Assembly (NCBI RefSeq): GCF_900094545.1
Contig: NZ_FMAH01000009.1
Span: 62,001 to 126,000, forward strand
DNA from: Martinezella miluonensis
Lineage (GTDB): Bacteria; Pseudomonadota; Alphaproteobacteria; Rhizobiales; Rhizobiaceae
Length of the DNA stretch: 64,000 nt
Direction: 5' to 3'
Below, piece after piece: positions 46,263 to 55,545 of this stretch. The translations under genes and the position numbers were made by a program. The stretch's first letter is position 1; every line of letters begins with the position of its first letter. The notes under the pieces were generated by a model that saw only the letters and a list, made by a program, of their open reading frames with translations, was not told the origin of the DNA and did not search any database.

Positions 46263-47111
46263 TCAGGAGCTTCGGTCAGCGGCGGTCATTGTTGGTGGAT
46301 ACTTCGCCAGCGTTTCCGAAAGCGGCGACCCGGGCTTAACGCCCCGCGCCTGCGCAGCCTTGTTGGCGAAACTGATCACACCATGCTGCAACATGTCGCG
46401 AGGATCGCCTATTCGACCGGTCATGCAGTCGATGGCAGCTGCGGCCAAGCCTTCAGCATCCATCCGGGTCAGCGCGGCGATTCCTGCGCGGTCGCAACCG
46501 ACCCCCGCATCGTTGAAGACCGTAAGGCCTGGACGGAACCGAATGGCATATTCACCCGCGGGGATACCGCCATGCGATCCGGTCACGACGATCTTGTCGG
46601 CGTCCCCCGGAGTCAGCATTGATACGGAGTCCAGCACAACAATATCGTTGTCACCGCAGGTGGCACCGCATCGCAACAGGGTAGAGACGTTATCGTCTTC
46701 GATTTCTCGTTCCACCGGTGCGTCCCCGTACAGAAGCTCAGCTGCTTCCAACAGTTTCTGGTCGCTGCGAACACCAAGGGCGGTGGCGGCAGGATTTGCA
46801 TGGCTAATGCGGCCATGCACCCACATGTGTTCGCCATTACCGATTCGCGCTGAGGTGCAACCAATCGTAGCTGCGGGCAGTCCCGCGCGCTCCAGCACGT
46901 CCAACCCCGCAATGCCGGCCCCGTCCTTGCCACCTCCGGCGTCGTTGAAGATCACTCCGAGAAGGCCCTTGCCAAGAACGAATTTGGCCGAAGACAGTCC
47001 ACCGTGCGATCCCGAAACCACCACCGACCCTGCATGACCTTCGGAAATGATCGTGATCGTGTCACACACGAAAATCTTGCAGTCGCTACTGGTCTTCGGC
47101 CAAACGTTCAT
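46263..47111 (-). CDS. Protein of unknown function built of two homologous domains
   Basis: A 282-residue protein that I cannot place in a known family. It contains two copies of a ~100-residue unit (about 16-115 and 160-259). Both have the same order of motifs: a (S/T)GSHGG box (33-38 and 177-182), FNDAG (55-59 and 199-203), D-x-A-G-I-A-x-L, then R-I-G and H-G-x-I-S-x-A-N. The paired His, Asp and Gly boxes look like catalytic or metal sites. No signal peptide is seen, so it is cytoplasmic. ATG 47111 is four bases after the ApnO-like stop, so it belongs to the RuBisCO-like operon and probably acts on a related hydroxy acid or keto acid. Confidence 0.7.
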   Translation of the reverse strand: MNVWPKTSSDCKIFVCDTITIISEGHAGSVVVSGSHGGLSSAKFVLGKGLLGVIFNDAGGGKDGAGIAGLDVLERAGLPAATIGCTSARIGNGEHMWVHGRISHANPAATALGVRSDQKLLEAAELLYGDAPVEREIEDDNVSTLLRCGATCGDNDIVVLDSVSMLTPGDADKIVVTGSHGGIPAGEYAIRFRPGLTVFNDAGVGCDRAGIAALTRMDAEGLAAAAIDCMTGRIGDPRDMLQHGVISFANKAAQARGVKPGSPLSETLAKYPPTMTAADRSS

Positions 47112-47114
47112 GTT

Positions 47115-47951
47115 TCAAACCGCCTGCGTTATCGACTTGATCGACTTGACCATTTCGTCTTTTTCGAAGACCTGACGCCACTCGGGGTTCAGAAGTTTCG
47201 GCTTGGCGTCCTCGATTGCCTTCAGGCACCCGTCCGACATCGCCGTCCCCTTGATGTGCCCGAAGATGATGGCGGATTCCGCGTAGATGTGTCCCAGTGT
47301 GAAGTCGCGAGCCATCACATAGGGAACACCGCGCTTCTCCGCTTCGAGAATGGCTTCGTTGATGAGAGTCAAGCATGTAGCGACGACCGTTTCCGACAAC
47401 ACGGGCTCAAGAATGGCCATCTGTTCGACGGTCGCACGATGCACCTGCGATACCGGAGCATAGAAGCAACTGGCTAGATCGGCACCAAACGCGAAATGCT
47501 CTTCCGGGCCCTGCATCAGGGCGCAGACGATCGCCTGTCTTGCTCCAGCGCCGCCGAATGTATCGCGTGCTGCAGTCTCGTCGGCTTCCCAGTTGAACAT
47601 CGACGGATGGCAGGGATGCGCAATGAAATAGCTCAGATCCGAACGATCGGGCATGTCCCCGGCGTAGGGTGCCGCAGCATCCAGAACGATAACCACCGTG
47701 CCGGCGCGCAGTTCGGGCGCGATCTGCGCGGCGATGCGACCGATGGCGTTGTCCGGGACCGCGAGGATCACCGCATCGCAATCGGAGAAGTTGACGTCTC
47801 CGGTGCAGGTCCGCCCCAATTCGGCTTCGAAAGCGGCCCGACGCTCGGCGTTCACTTCGGCATAGATAACTTCATAGGCGGACCGGGACAGATTGCGAGC
47901 CAGCCGCATTCCCATTTTTCCGCCCGCTCCCAACAGGATGACCTTGTTCAT
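47115..47951 (-). CDS. apnO: ApnO-like D-apionate oxidoisomerase
   Basis: A 278-residue NAD-dependent dehydrogenase with an N-terminal Rossmann loop (ILLGAGGKMGMRLA, residues 5-18) and a C-terminal helical domain of the 6-phosphogluconate/3-hydroxyacid type. Size, motifs (DAAAPYAGD, HPCHPSMFN, GARDFTLGH-like segment ARDFTLGHIY) and neighbours match ApnO, which converts D-apionate to 3-oxo-isoapionate. The OiaK-like kinase and OiaX-like RuBisCO-like protein genes lie just upstream. ATG 47951 follows GGAGGTGAG. A related oxidation of another branched or four-carbon acid is the alternative. Confidence 0.78.
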   Translation of the reverse strand: MNKVILLGAGGKMGMRLARNLSRSAYEVIYAEVNAERRAAFEAELGRTCTGDVNFSDCDAVILAVPDNAIGRIAAQIAPELRAGTVVIVLDAAAPYAGDMPDRSDLSYFIAHPCHPSMFNWEADETAARDTFGGAGARQAIVCALMQGPEEHFAFGADLASCFYAPVSQVHRATVEQMAILEPVLSETVVATCLTLINEAILEAEKRGVPYVMARDFTLGHIYAESAIIFGHIKGTAMSDGCLKAIEDAKPKLLNPEWRQVFEKDEMVKSIKSITQAV

Positions 47952-48082
47952 TTCCTATTCTCACCTCCGAGTTGTTCAGAACCGGGTTCTGAAATTGAGC
48001 TTTTCTGGATGAAAAACCGCGATTTTTGCGTTCAGCCGCAACACTTTGAATGCTGAGGAATTTCGACTGTCTGACTGTGGCA

Positions 48083-49459
48083 TCAGGCGGCCCTCCCCCC
48101 GTTGCGAACGATAGAGAAGAATTCCGGTGGCCCCATCTGGCCCCCTTTGAGTGCGACCTCGTAGTTGGACTCATGCGAATCTGAGGAATGCGCGCGGCAC
48201 AGCGGCACGCCCGGCGCGATCGGAGCGAGGAACGTCAATGCCTGGATACCCAGCTTCAGGGCCGCATGGCCCGATGTGTCGCCGCCGGCAATTGCTGCGC
48301 GCGCGACTTTTCCGTCGTGCATGACGCGAAAAACCGTCTCGCCCAGCCCTGCGCCGATGCGTTCGTTTGCTATCTCGGTCGAGGTGCCACTTGTCCGGAT
48401 TGCATCCTTCATGCGGACAAGTGCCGGATCATCCGGTCCGACTGCAGTATACATCAGCGGCGAGCGCCCCGCACCCAGCGCTACCAAAGCCAGATCCCCC
48501 GCGCGACCAAGCTCGCTTTGCCATGCTTCAGGATCAACAGCGAGCGCCGCATCAAGCCGGATCAGCTCGAAACCTGCTTCTTCGGCATGCGCGATCTGTT
48601 TTGCCGTGACAGGCGAGCAGGAACCCGATGCGCAAACAATTTCTTGGGCCATGCCTGCGTGAAACTTCTGAGCGGGATCGGTGGGCAGCAGGCCCTCTGA
48701 TCTCCAGTAGGCAATCAGGGCATGTTCCAGACCTTGCGAGCCGACAGCAAACTGCCGTGCGCCGCGGTAGGTCCAGATCAGTCGGCCAGCCTCAGTCAGC
48801 GTGTCGTTGTCGATCACATCAAGCGCGACGATCTCCGCACCGCGATCACGTTCCACACACAGGGCTTCATCCGATCTGCCGTGCTTCATGGCGACGAAGT
48901 CTATCAGACCGATCAGGCGATCTGTCTGCCTGGCTAGGTGAAGGCGCACATCGGCCTCGCTCATCGGAGTGACCGGATGGTGAGCCATGGTAGGGTGACG
49001 ATCCAGCCGATGAACCCTGTCGCCTGCGAGAGCAAACAGATTGCCGAACGTCTGGTAGCGCCCGATATCCGGCGAAGCCACGACGAGCGGGATCCAACCG
49101 CTGCTAAAGATCGGGGCCGCCAAGTCGATCGCGTGACCGATCGAGCCAAGCTCAGCGGATGAATCAAAGGTCGAGCAGACCTTGTAATGCGTGATCGCAG
49201 CGCCCAGGTCGGCAAGGACGTGATAGATGGACGGCAGATGCTGGCTCATCCAGGCCCGGTTCTGAGAGCGGGCAATCCCCGCAATCCCGATCGCACGGCA
49301 ATCGCTGAAGTGGGAAAGCAGCTCGGCATCAGGCGCTTGCAGGAACAGCACCGCAGGCAAACCCGCGAGGGTCATCGCCTCAAGAACGGCGGTTGACCCC
49401 GTGAAGTCGTCACCATAGAACCCGAGCAACGGGCCGCTGGGTAAACCGGGCGCTGTCAT
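48083..49459 (-). CDS. oiaK: DUF1537/four-carbon acid sugar kinase family, OiaK-like 3-oxo-isoapionate kinase
   Basis: A 458-residue kinase of the four-carbon acid sugar kinase family: N-terminal domain with YGDDFTGSTAVLEAM (substrate-binding GDDxTG motif, residues 14-28), a central segment CASGSCSPVTAKQI, and the C-terminal nucleotide-binding region with AAIAGGDTSGHAALKLGI. In the apionate pathway OiaK phosphorylates 3-oxo-isoapionate. The ATG overlaps the stop of the RuBisCO-like gene (ATGA), a tight coupling that fits consecutive steps. Threonate or erythronate kinases belong to the same family, so the name rests on context. Confidence 0.8.
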   Translation of the reverse strand: MTAPGLPSGPLLGFYGDDFTGSTAVLEAMTLAGLPAVLFLQAPDAELLSHFSDCRAIGIAGIARSQNRAWMSQHLPSIYHVLADLGAAITHYKVCSTFDSSAELGSIGHAIDLAAPIFSSGWIPLVVASPDIGRYQTFGNLFALAGDRVHRLDRHPTMAHHPVTPMSEADVRLHLARQTDRLIGLIDFVAMKHGRSDEALCVERDRGAEIVALDVIDNDTLTEAGRLIWTYRGARQFAVGSQGLEHALIAYWRSEGLLPTDPAQKFHAGMAQEIVCASGSCSPVTAKQIAHAEEAGFELIRLDAALAVDPEAWQSELGRAGDLALVALGAGRSPLMYTAVGPDDPALVRMKDAIRTSGTSTEIANERIGAGLGETVFRVMHDGKVARAAIAGGDTSGHAALKLGIQALTFLAPIAPGVPLCRAHSSDSHESNYEVALKGGQMGPPEFFSIVRNGGRAA

Positions 49460-50712
49460 GCCGCTTGGCCCATCAAGGACCGCGCCAATGCGGGATGGTC
49501 CCGTGCGGCCTCTTCAAGGCTGATCCCAGCAATGGACGCTTCATAAGCCCGACGCAAGCTGCTCACGCCCGCGGCTGGTCCGTCCGGATGAGCCATGATT
49601 CCGCCGCCGGCGGCCACCATGAGGTCCGCACTACCCAATCCCGCATAGGTTGCGGGAGCTTGAAGAGCCGTTTGCGCGGAAGAGAAGACCGGCATGGCGA
49701 TACACGACTTGGCGTCGAACATCGGCGTCAGGCACGTTTTTGCCGACGCGATGACACTGTCGTCGTTTTCGGAGAACTTGCTCTGCAGACCGTTCACATG
49801 CATGTGGTCCGCCCCTGCCAGACGCCACAACTTCTGCCAGGCGACGTAGGACCAGCCTAGCATGGGATGACGGGTAAGATAACCCCAACCGTTGCGATGG
49901 GCGTGGATCGGCAGTGCGTTGTGCCGACCCAGCTCGATCATTCCGACCAAGCCAACCGAGTTGAGGCTCGCCATGACGCAGGTACCGCCGTGTTCGACCA
50001 CCACATCGTGACGACGGCGCATTTGATCAAGATCCCCCGTCAGGTTGAAGGCAAACATCACCTTCTTGCCAGTCCGGTCGGCGTGGCGGTTGATGGTGGC
50101 CATAACGGCGCGAACACGATCGTTGAATGGGCAAGTCGGACCGTCCGCTTGCAGCTCGTCATCCTTAATGAAGTCGATGTCGGCCTCGCACAGTGTCTGC
50201 ACGAGATCCGCGGTTTCCTCAGGACTGAAACCAACAGACGGCTTCACGATAGATCCGATCAGCGGTCCTTGCGTCACCCCAGTCAATTCCCGCGTCCCCG
50301 CGACGCCGAAACGCGGACCTGGGTAGGCCGAGGCAAAGGCTTCGGGCAGGCGCATGTCAAGCAGGCGCAAGCCGGAAAAGTCACGCAATTCGAAAAGATT
50401 ACCAGCCACGGTCGCGACAAGGTTGGGCAGGGATGGCCCAATATTGTCGATCGGCCACGACAGCGTGACGCGGGCTCTCTTGATCGGTGCGCTGTCATAA
50501 CCCGCCGCCCCCGGAAGCGAAGGCAGATCGGCTTCGGAAATGACCTCGACGGACTCGACCCGGGCTGCGGCGCGCGCTTTCAGCTCAGGCGTCTCGCCGG
50601 GGACCTTGGCAAAGGTGCCACTGGACTGTTCACCCGCCATCACCTCCGCGGCCTTGTGCGGATTGTTCGCGGTTTCGATGATGTAATCGGCTTCGATGCG
50701 TTGAAGGGCCAT
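49456..50712 (-). CDS. oiaX: RuBisCO-like protein, OiaX-like transcarboxylase/hydrolase
   Basis: A 418-residue RuBisCO large-subunit homologue (form IV). Recognisable parts are the N-terminal alpha/beta domain, the lysine of loop 1 in GSIVKPSVGFSPEE, the metal-site segment DIDFIKDDELQADGP (the lysine to be carbamylated lies here) and the late AGGGIMAHPDG phosphate loop. Together with the DUF1537 kinase and ApnO-like enzyme it matches OiaX of D-apionate catabolism, which splits 3-oxo-isoapionate 4-phosphate. It is the first gene of the operon, facing a divergent LysR gene. Not a carbon-fixing enzyme: no small subunit or phosphoribulokinase is near. Confidence 0.82.
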   Translation of the reverse strand: MALQRIEADYIIETANNPHKAAEVMAGEQSSGTFAKVPGETPELKARAAARVESVEVISEADLPSLPGAAGYDSAPIKRARVTLSWPIDNIGPSLPNLVATVAGNLFELRDFSGLRLLDMRLPEAFASAYPGPRFGVAGTRELTGVTQGPLIGSIVKPSVGFSPEETADLVQTLCEADIDFIKDDELQADGPTCPFNDRVRAVMATINRHADRTGKKVMFAFNLTGDLDQMRRRHDVVVEHGGTCVMASLNSVGLVGMIELGRHNALPIHAHRNGWGYLTRHPMLGWSYVAWQKLWRLAGADHMHVNGLQSKFSENDDSVIASAKTCLTPMFDAKSCIAMPVFSSAQTALQAPATYAGLGSADLMVAAGGGIMAHPDGPAAGVSSLRRAYEASIAGISLEEAARDHPALARSLMGQAA

Positions 50713-51096
50713 TCTCTTGTCCTTGTGCGTAGCCGCCTTTCAGGCGACGGATCTGCTGCCAGTCGACGGAGACCGGTAAGTCACCGCCCCACCGTCGTTC
50801 GGTCGGACCGAAGACAGTCTGACGTGATGATTGATTGGTTTGCCCATGCCCTGAGGATTACGGCCGATGCAACCAAGGCATCTAACCCGCGCTCGGCCGA
50901 ACGCACGGCGGCGGTTGTCAGGCACGTGACGACACAGACTGGATGTGTGCAATGCTTCTGCAGAAGTCTTTTATCATAGCCCCTCCCAAGGTCCGTGTCT
51001 CACGGGTTCGAGCACCGCACATGCGCCGTTCAGTTCCGGTTAATGCGTGCAGCCCACCAGTCCTGAGGCGATATTGACGGGCGACGATGCGGGTGA

Positions 51097-51133
51097 CAAA
51101 CGACTTATGTTCGTCTATATATGATTTATTGTC
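51097..51133. promoter_or_regulatory. Conserved LysR promoter block, right copy
   Basis: CAAACGACTT, CGTCTATA, TGA and a T-rich end lie 33-69 bases ahead of the LysR start and match the block ahead of the decayed LysR gene at 40223-40259. In this divergent region (50713-51165) it is the best candidate for the LysR binding site controlling the RuBisCO-like operon and the regulator itself. Confidence 0.6.
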
Positions 51134-51165
51134 ACGCGTGAGCCCGGACGGTCTGTGGAAATCTG

Positions 51166-52065
51166 ATGAGTGTGCTTCCATCACTGAATGCCCTGCGAGC
51201 CTTCGAGGCTACTGCGCGGCACAAGAGCATTTCTCTTGCGGCAGCCGAACTCAACGTCACACACGGAGCTGTGAGCCGGCACGTCAAGTCACTGGAAGCG
51301 GCGCTGGCCCAACCGTTGATTATCCGCAAGGTGCGCTCGATCGACATCACACCTGAAGGGGTCATACTCGCTGAGGGGTTGGCGGCGGCATTCAAGACTA
51401 TCTATGCCACACTCGAAGACATGCGGCCGGGACCGCTCTCGCTTTCCTGCTCCTCCTCCATGGCGATGTGCTGGTTAGTTCCGCGAATGAGCCTGTTTTA
51501 CAAACAGCACCCCGAAGTCGAGGTTAAGCTCGACATGAACCACGACCGGATAGACTTTGGTCGTGACAACACCAGCATTGCCATCCGGAATAGCACGATC
51601 AAGCCCCAGAGGAATATCATAGTCCGCGACCTTGGTGTGGAATGGATCGGCCTTGTCTGCTCGCCTGAACTTGCTCAATCGCTAGATATCCGGAACCTAT
51701 CAGATATTCCGAAAGCACGACTACTCAGGACACAGACCAGGCCGACGGCCTGGCTCGAGTGGCTCGAGAGTTCTGATGCTGGGGAAGCATATCTGCCTCC
51801 TCAGACGGAATTTGCGCATTTCTATCTCATGCTTCAGGCAGCCTCCTCCGGTCTGGGCCTCGCTGTTGCGCCTTACATGCTCGCACTTCAGGACTTGTCA
51901 CTTGGACGCCTCGTCGCGCCGTTCGGATTTGTTCCAGGGCCGCGAAAGACAAGCTTGTGGATCGCACCACAAGCGCAGGATCGGCGAGACGTGCGCGCAC
52001 TAGAGCGATGGATAATCTCCGAAATGACGCTCCATTCGGAACCCGATAGCAAACCTACTGACTAG
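51166..52065 (+). CDS. LysR-type transcriptional regulator (GcvA-like)
   Basis: A 299-residue regulator. The N-terminal helix-turn-helix is at about residues 18-50 (SISLAAAELNVTHGAVSRHVKSLE), followed by the linker helix and a two-lobed effector domain (LSLSCSSSMAMCWLVPRM onwards). The type with MSVLPSLNALRAFEA at the start is GcvA-like. It is divergent from the RuBisCO-like operon and is its likely activator, with a pathway intermediate as effector. A decayed paralogue with the same promoter block lies at 40297. Its own ribosome site (GGAAAT) is weak. Confidence 0.92.
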   Translation: MSVLPSLNALRAFEATARHKSISLAAAELNVTHGAVSRHVKSLEAALAQPLIIRKVRSIDITPEGVILAEGLAAAFKTIYATLEDMRPGPLSLSCSSSMAMCWLVPRMSLFYKQHPEVEVKLDMNHDRIDFGRDNTSIAIRNSTIKPQRNIIVRDLGVEWIGLVCSPELAQSLDIRNLSDIPKARLLRTQTRPTAWLEWLESSDAGEAYLPPQTEFAHFYLMLQAASSGLGLAVAPYMLALQDLSLGRLVAPFGFVPGPRKTSLWIAPQAQDRRDVRALERWIISEMTLHSEPDSKPTD

Positions 52066-52483
52066 TCGCCCGGCGCTCAGAGAGCCGGCAAGCCATATCA
52101 TCCAGCTTCGTAGTTGCCGGCCAACGGCAGCGGAGTTCATTCTGATCGCGTAGAGGGTGCCTCTCTCAAGGCGATACCATCAATAATTTGATCGCGAAGC
52201 TTTGGACCAAGGGGGAACGCCTCCCGAGTGCTTCAAAAAACTTCTCATAGTGCTGGCCTGGCAATCGGCCCTTTAATTGCGGAACCTTGTCAAGTCTGTT
52301 GTCCGTGCCAGGGTCATGGTCCTTGTCGAGGCCATGGCCTCATGATGATGTTCGAGTTGGATGCCTCAACTTGCTTAGCGCGGTACTGGAGCCACAGCTG
52401 ACTGAACGAGATCACTACAACCACCGTCCCGGCGGGACATCACAGGCCTGGGTCAACCCTGCGATCTCGAGAGAATGTTATAG
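52066..52483. other. Gene-free stretch with a possible frameshifted remnant
   Basis: No intact gene in about 420 bases. On the minus strand, in two frames near 52140-52270, RLPGQHYEKFFEALG and then PLGPKLRDQIIDGIALRE look like decayed coding sequence, but I cannot name the family. Nothing else is seen. Confidence 0.3.
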
Positions 52484-52845
52484 TTAGGCCGGCTCCTTGC
52501 CCCACTGGAGCGAAGTGCCATCGACCTAGATGCAGTGCAGGATGACGGCCAGTTTGCGGGCGATGGTGACCTGCGCCTTCTTCATGCCATTGCGTTTGGC
52601 CAGCCGCAGCCCACGACCTTCAGCGCGCACCAACGCCTCGTTAGATGCAGCGGCACACTGGCCGCCTCGAAGAGATAGGTCCGCAGTAGGCCGATCGCCC
52701 CATCCAGAGATATGACCTGTGGCATCTCGCGCGACTGCTTGCGCCGCGGCGTTAGGCCCAGATAGGCGCCAATTGATGCAGCGCTTCGGAAACGGGTCGG
52801 ACCATCAATGGTACTGCGGAGGGACATCGCCGTCTGACTTTCACC
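52484..52845 (-). mobile_element. IS110-family transposase 3' remnant
   Basis: The minus strand reads [20 protein letters not shown], then [17 protein letters not shown] and [24 protein letters not shown]. After a frameshift KKAQVTIARKLAVILHCI, a stop, and VDGTSLQWGKEPA follow, ending with TAA at 52484. This is the C-terminal third of an IS110-type transposase. The start is missing and two lesions are present, so it is a relic. It abuts the 3' end of the MFS gene. Confidence 0.85.
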
Positions 52846-52871
52846 GTCATCACGGTCGGCGAGATCCGCTT

Positions 52872-54140
52872 CTAGGCGATTTCTGTTCGTGTCCAATGCA
52901 GCATCCAGCCGGCAATCGCGATGTTGGCTGTCACCAGCCCCACCATCACGAGGAGTGCGGTGTCGATGCCGTCGGCTGCGATCAGGCTGCCAGCGAAATA
53001 GGGAAAGCCGAACAGGCCGACGAAATAGCCGAGCGTGAACACTTGAGACGCAACTGGGACAGACAGTCCCCGTTCACCAGCCAAGTTCACGACCATGGCA
53101 TTCAGGGTCGAATAAGTGAGGCCATAACCCGCCGCAAAGAGGACGGTCGAAAGGATATACAGGATTGAGCTACCCGCGTTGGCGACGAGAAGGGTGAGGC
53201 CGAGGAGTGTCACAACGAAGAGGGCGAGCGCTAACGGCCCAAGCGCCAGCTTGCCGATCATGGGTGCGACAGAGAAGCGCAAGGCGACCGTGATGACGGT
53301 GAAAGTTAGGAAGAAGATATCCGGGGTCAATCCGCGCGAATCCGCATAGAGGCTCTGGAACGTCGAGAGCCCTGCGAACATACAGGCGGCGATCCCCATC
53401 ATGATCACCGGCGCGACCGTCTTTGCCCGGAGAATGGACAAGGTTGCTGGAACTGACAGGGCGACCGCCCGCATCGGCAACTGCGGCTGAACGGCCATAC
53501 GCCTCCGGATCACCAGGGAGAATGCCGCCGCGAGGGCGCAGAAGCCGGCATAGAACGCATAGGTGTTGCTGGGGCCGCCAAAATGATCGGCGATGACACG
53601 GCCCAAGGGCGCGGACACGCCGATCCCGAGCATCTGCGAGCCCGACAGGTGAGTCAGCGCTTCCAGGCGCGCGGAAGGCTTGAGGCAATGGATGAGCTGG
53701 ATCGGAGCCAGCATATAGAAGATCGCCCAACCGAGGCCCAGCAGAAGGCCGCCGGCATAGGCGAGTGGCAGGCCGCCGGTTCCGATCATGGCGAAGCAGG
53801 CCATCGCGGCCGCCATGATCGACGCGGATGTGGCGAGCAGCGGCAGGATGCCGGTGCGTTCGGCTAGGCGTCCAGCAAACAGGGAGCCGACGAGCGTCGC
53901 GACCGTTCCAACGCTGACGATAGAGCCCGCCGTTGATGCCGCATACCCGGCCGCGCGCAGGGTGTCGGCAAGCAGGAAGCTCGAACCATAGGCCATGGCT
54001 AGCGCCACGGCGGTTATGAGATAGGGAGCGAAGAGGCTGACGGGCAATCTTCCGGCCAGCATATGCTGAGCCGTATCGACCGTAACGGGCTTCGAAAGCG
54101 TTTCCGTTACCTGATGAGAAGTGTTATCTATATTTTTCAT
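52872..54140 (-). CDS. MFS transporter (exporter-like)
   Basis: A 422-residue major facilitator with 12 hydrophobic segments and the loop 2-3 motif GRLAERTG. It resembles the small-molecule efflux type of the family. Its ATG at 54140 overlaps, on the opposite strand, the start codon of the MocR-type gene, and no ribosome site precedes it; it may be read from a leaderless mRNA, or start at ATG 54059. The regulator next door probably controls it. The substrate is unknown. The stop lies about 25 bases from the edge of an IS110 remnant. Confidence 0.85.
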   Translation of the reverse strand: MKNIDNTSHQVTETLSKPVTVDTAQHMLAGRLPVSLFAPYLITAVALAMAYGSSFLLADTLRAAGYAASTAGSIVSVGTVATLVGSLFAGRLAERTGILPLLATSASIMAAAMACFAMIGTGGLPLAYAGGLLLGLGWAIFYMLAPIQLIHCLKPSARLEALTHLSGSQMLGIGVSAPLGRVIADHFGGPSNTYAFYAGFCALAAAFSLVIRRRMAVQPQLPMRAVALSVPATLSILRAKTVAPVIMMGIAACMFAGLSTFQSLYADSRGLTPDIFFLTFTVITVALRFSVAPMIGKLALGPLALALFVVTLLGLTLLVANAGSSILYILSTVLFAAGYGLTYSTLNAMVVNLAGERGLSVPVASQVFTLGYFVGLFGFPYFAGSLIAADGIDTALLVMVGLVTANIAIAGWMLHWTRTEIA

Positions 54141-54154
54141 GAAGAGAGATAACA
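54122..54154. promoter_or_regulatory. Inverted repeat covering both divergent start codons
   Basis: TGTTATCT (54122-54129) and AGATAACA (54147-54154) are perfect inverted repeats with 17 bases between, and both start codons (the shared TCATGA at 54137-54142) sit in the middle. It is the only symmetric element between the two genes and a good candidate operator for the MocR-type protein. With so little space, both promoters must reach into the opposite gene and the transcripts may lack leaders. Confidence 0.6.
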
Positions 54155-55545
54155 GACTATCAATCGTTATTCAATCCTTGCGGGACGCGGCAGCTGCCGC
54201 CCGGCCGGGAACGCGGCTACCTTCCGTGCGGATGCTCGTCAAGGACCATCGCGTCAGTCCGGCGACGGTGGAGCGGGCCTTTGCGCAGCTTGTCGGCGAA
54301 GGCTTGATCGAGCCCCGCCCCGGTCAGGGAACCTTCGTCCGTCAGGCGAAGGAAAGCACGACCGACAGGTCTGATTTCTCCTGGCAGTCCGTCGCGCTCG
54401 GAGCCGCGCGCGCGGGCAGCGGATTCATGGAATCCCTGTTGACCGTGCCACCGCCCGAAAACCTGATCCTGAGTATGGGCTACCTGCCGCCGGACCTTCA
54501 GGCGTCGAGCCTGCTGGCCAATGCACTCCGGCAGACCTCCGGGCGGCCAGAACTCTGGGATCGCCTGCCTATCGAGGGCCTGGAGCCTTTGCGGGCATGG
54601 TTCGCGCGCGCGGTCGGAGATGGCGCGGTGTTCTCTCCCCATGACGCTATCATTTGCGGCGGGGGACAGTCGGCCATCGCCACGACCTTTCGTGCGCTGG
54701 TTCCGCCGGGGCGTCCGGTCCTCGTGGAGACGCCGACGTATACGGGTGCTATTTCCGCTGCCCGCGCGGCCGGCCTTGAACTTGTCCCCGTGGCGACGGA
54801 CGAACAGGGAGTCCGACCGGAACTACTGGCTGACGCCTTCCGGCAGACGGGATCCCGTGTTTTCTACAGCCAGCCGACGTTCTCCAACCCCTCTGGCAGC
54901 ATCCTGTCGGCAGAGCGACGTGCCGCCGTTCTCGATATCGCTGCAGAAGCGCGGGCCTTCGTCATTGAAGACGATTGGGCGCGCGATCTCGATATGACGG
55001 GTACGGCGCTTGCGCCTCTTGCGGCTGGCGACCGGCACGGGCATGTCGTCTATATCCGCTCTCTCGCCAAATCCGCTGCCCCGGGATTGAGGGTCGCGGC
55101 GGTCATGGCACGCGGGGCGGCGTTGGCCCGTCTGAAGGCTGCTCGTGGCTGCGACGACTTCTTTGTTTCCGGTCCCTTGCAGGCGGCTGCTTTGGCGGTT
55201 GTTTCCACACCAGGCTGGAAGCGCCATCTCAATGCTGCCCGTGCAGCTCTGATCGAGCGCCGCGATGCCCTTGTCGGCGCGTTACGCTTGGAATTGGGAG
55301 ATCGCGTGACGTTTCAGGTGCCGAGCGGAGGCATGCATCTCTGGCTGCGCCTGCCGGATCACATTCAGGACGTTGCGCTTGCGGCAGAAATGGCCCGGCA
55401 AGGCGTCGTCGTCAGTGCCGGTCGCACATGGTTTCCGGCCGATACAGAAGGCTCCTTCCTACGGCTGACATTCGCAGGTCAGCCCACCTCCCTTCGCGAG
55501 GGCGTAAAGCGGCTCGGAAAGGTCATCAAGCAAGAAATGAGGTGA
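54139..55545 (+). CDS. MocR/PdxR-type regulator (GntR domain fused to aminotransferase fold)
   Basis: A 468-residue protein with an N-terminal GntR winged helix (about residues 5-68, TRLPSVRMLVKDHRVSPATVERAF) and a class I aminotransferase-like domain with YSQPTFSNPSG, the PLP Asp in FVIEDDWARDLD and the Schiff-base lysine in RSLAKSAAPGLRVA. MocR proteins sense PLP or an amino compound bound to it. It is divergent from an MFS gene whose expression it probably controls. The stop TGA lies within the left terminal repeat of the IS6 element, so the last residues and stop may have been changed by the insertion. Confidence 0.9.
   Translation: MKRDNRLSIVIQSLRDAAAAARPGTRLPSVRMLVKDHRVSPATVERAFAQLVGEGLIEPRPGQGTFVRQAKESTTDRSDFSWQSVALGAARAGSGFMESLLTVPPPENLILSMGYLPPDLQASSLLANALRQTSGRPELWDRLPIEGLEPLRAWFARAVGDGAVFSPHDAIICGGGQSAIATTFRALVPPGRPVLVETPTYTGAISAARAAGLELVPVATDEQGVRPELLADAFRQTGSRVFYSQPTFSNPSGSILSAERRAAVLDIAAEARAFVIEDDWARDLDMTGTALAPLAAGDRHGHVVYIRSLAKSAAPGLRVAAVMARGAALARLKAARGCDDFFVSGPLQAAALAVVSTPGWKRHLNAARAALIERRDALVGALRLELGDRVTFQVPSGGMHLWLRLPDHIQDVALAAEMARQGVVVSAGRTWFPADTEGSFLRLTFAGQPTSLREGVKRLGKVIKQEMR

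Noticed and set aside
49456-50712. RuBisCO large subunit taken as evidence for carbon fixation.
   Set aside because: No small subunit, phosphoribulokinase or CbbR-type context is present, and the neighbours (DUF1537 kinase, ApnO-like dehydrogenase) indicate a RuBisCO-like catabolic enzyme.
49867-50979. A 370-codon plus-strand frame opposite the RuBisCO-like gene.
   Set aside because: It is the complement of a strongly conserved gene, is rich in Arg and His as such shadows are, and has no recognisable domain.
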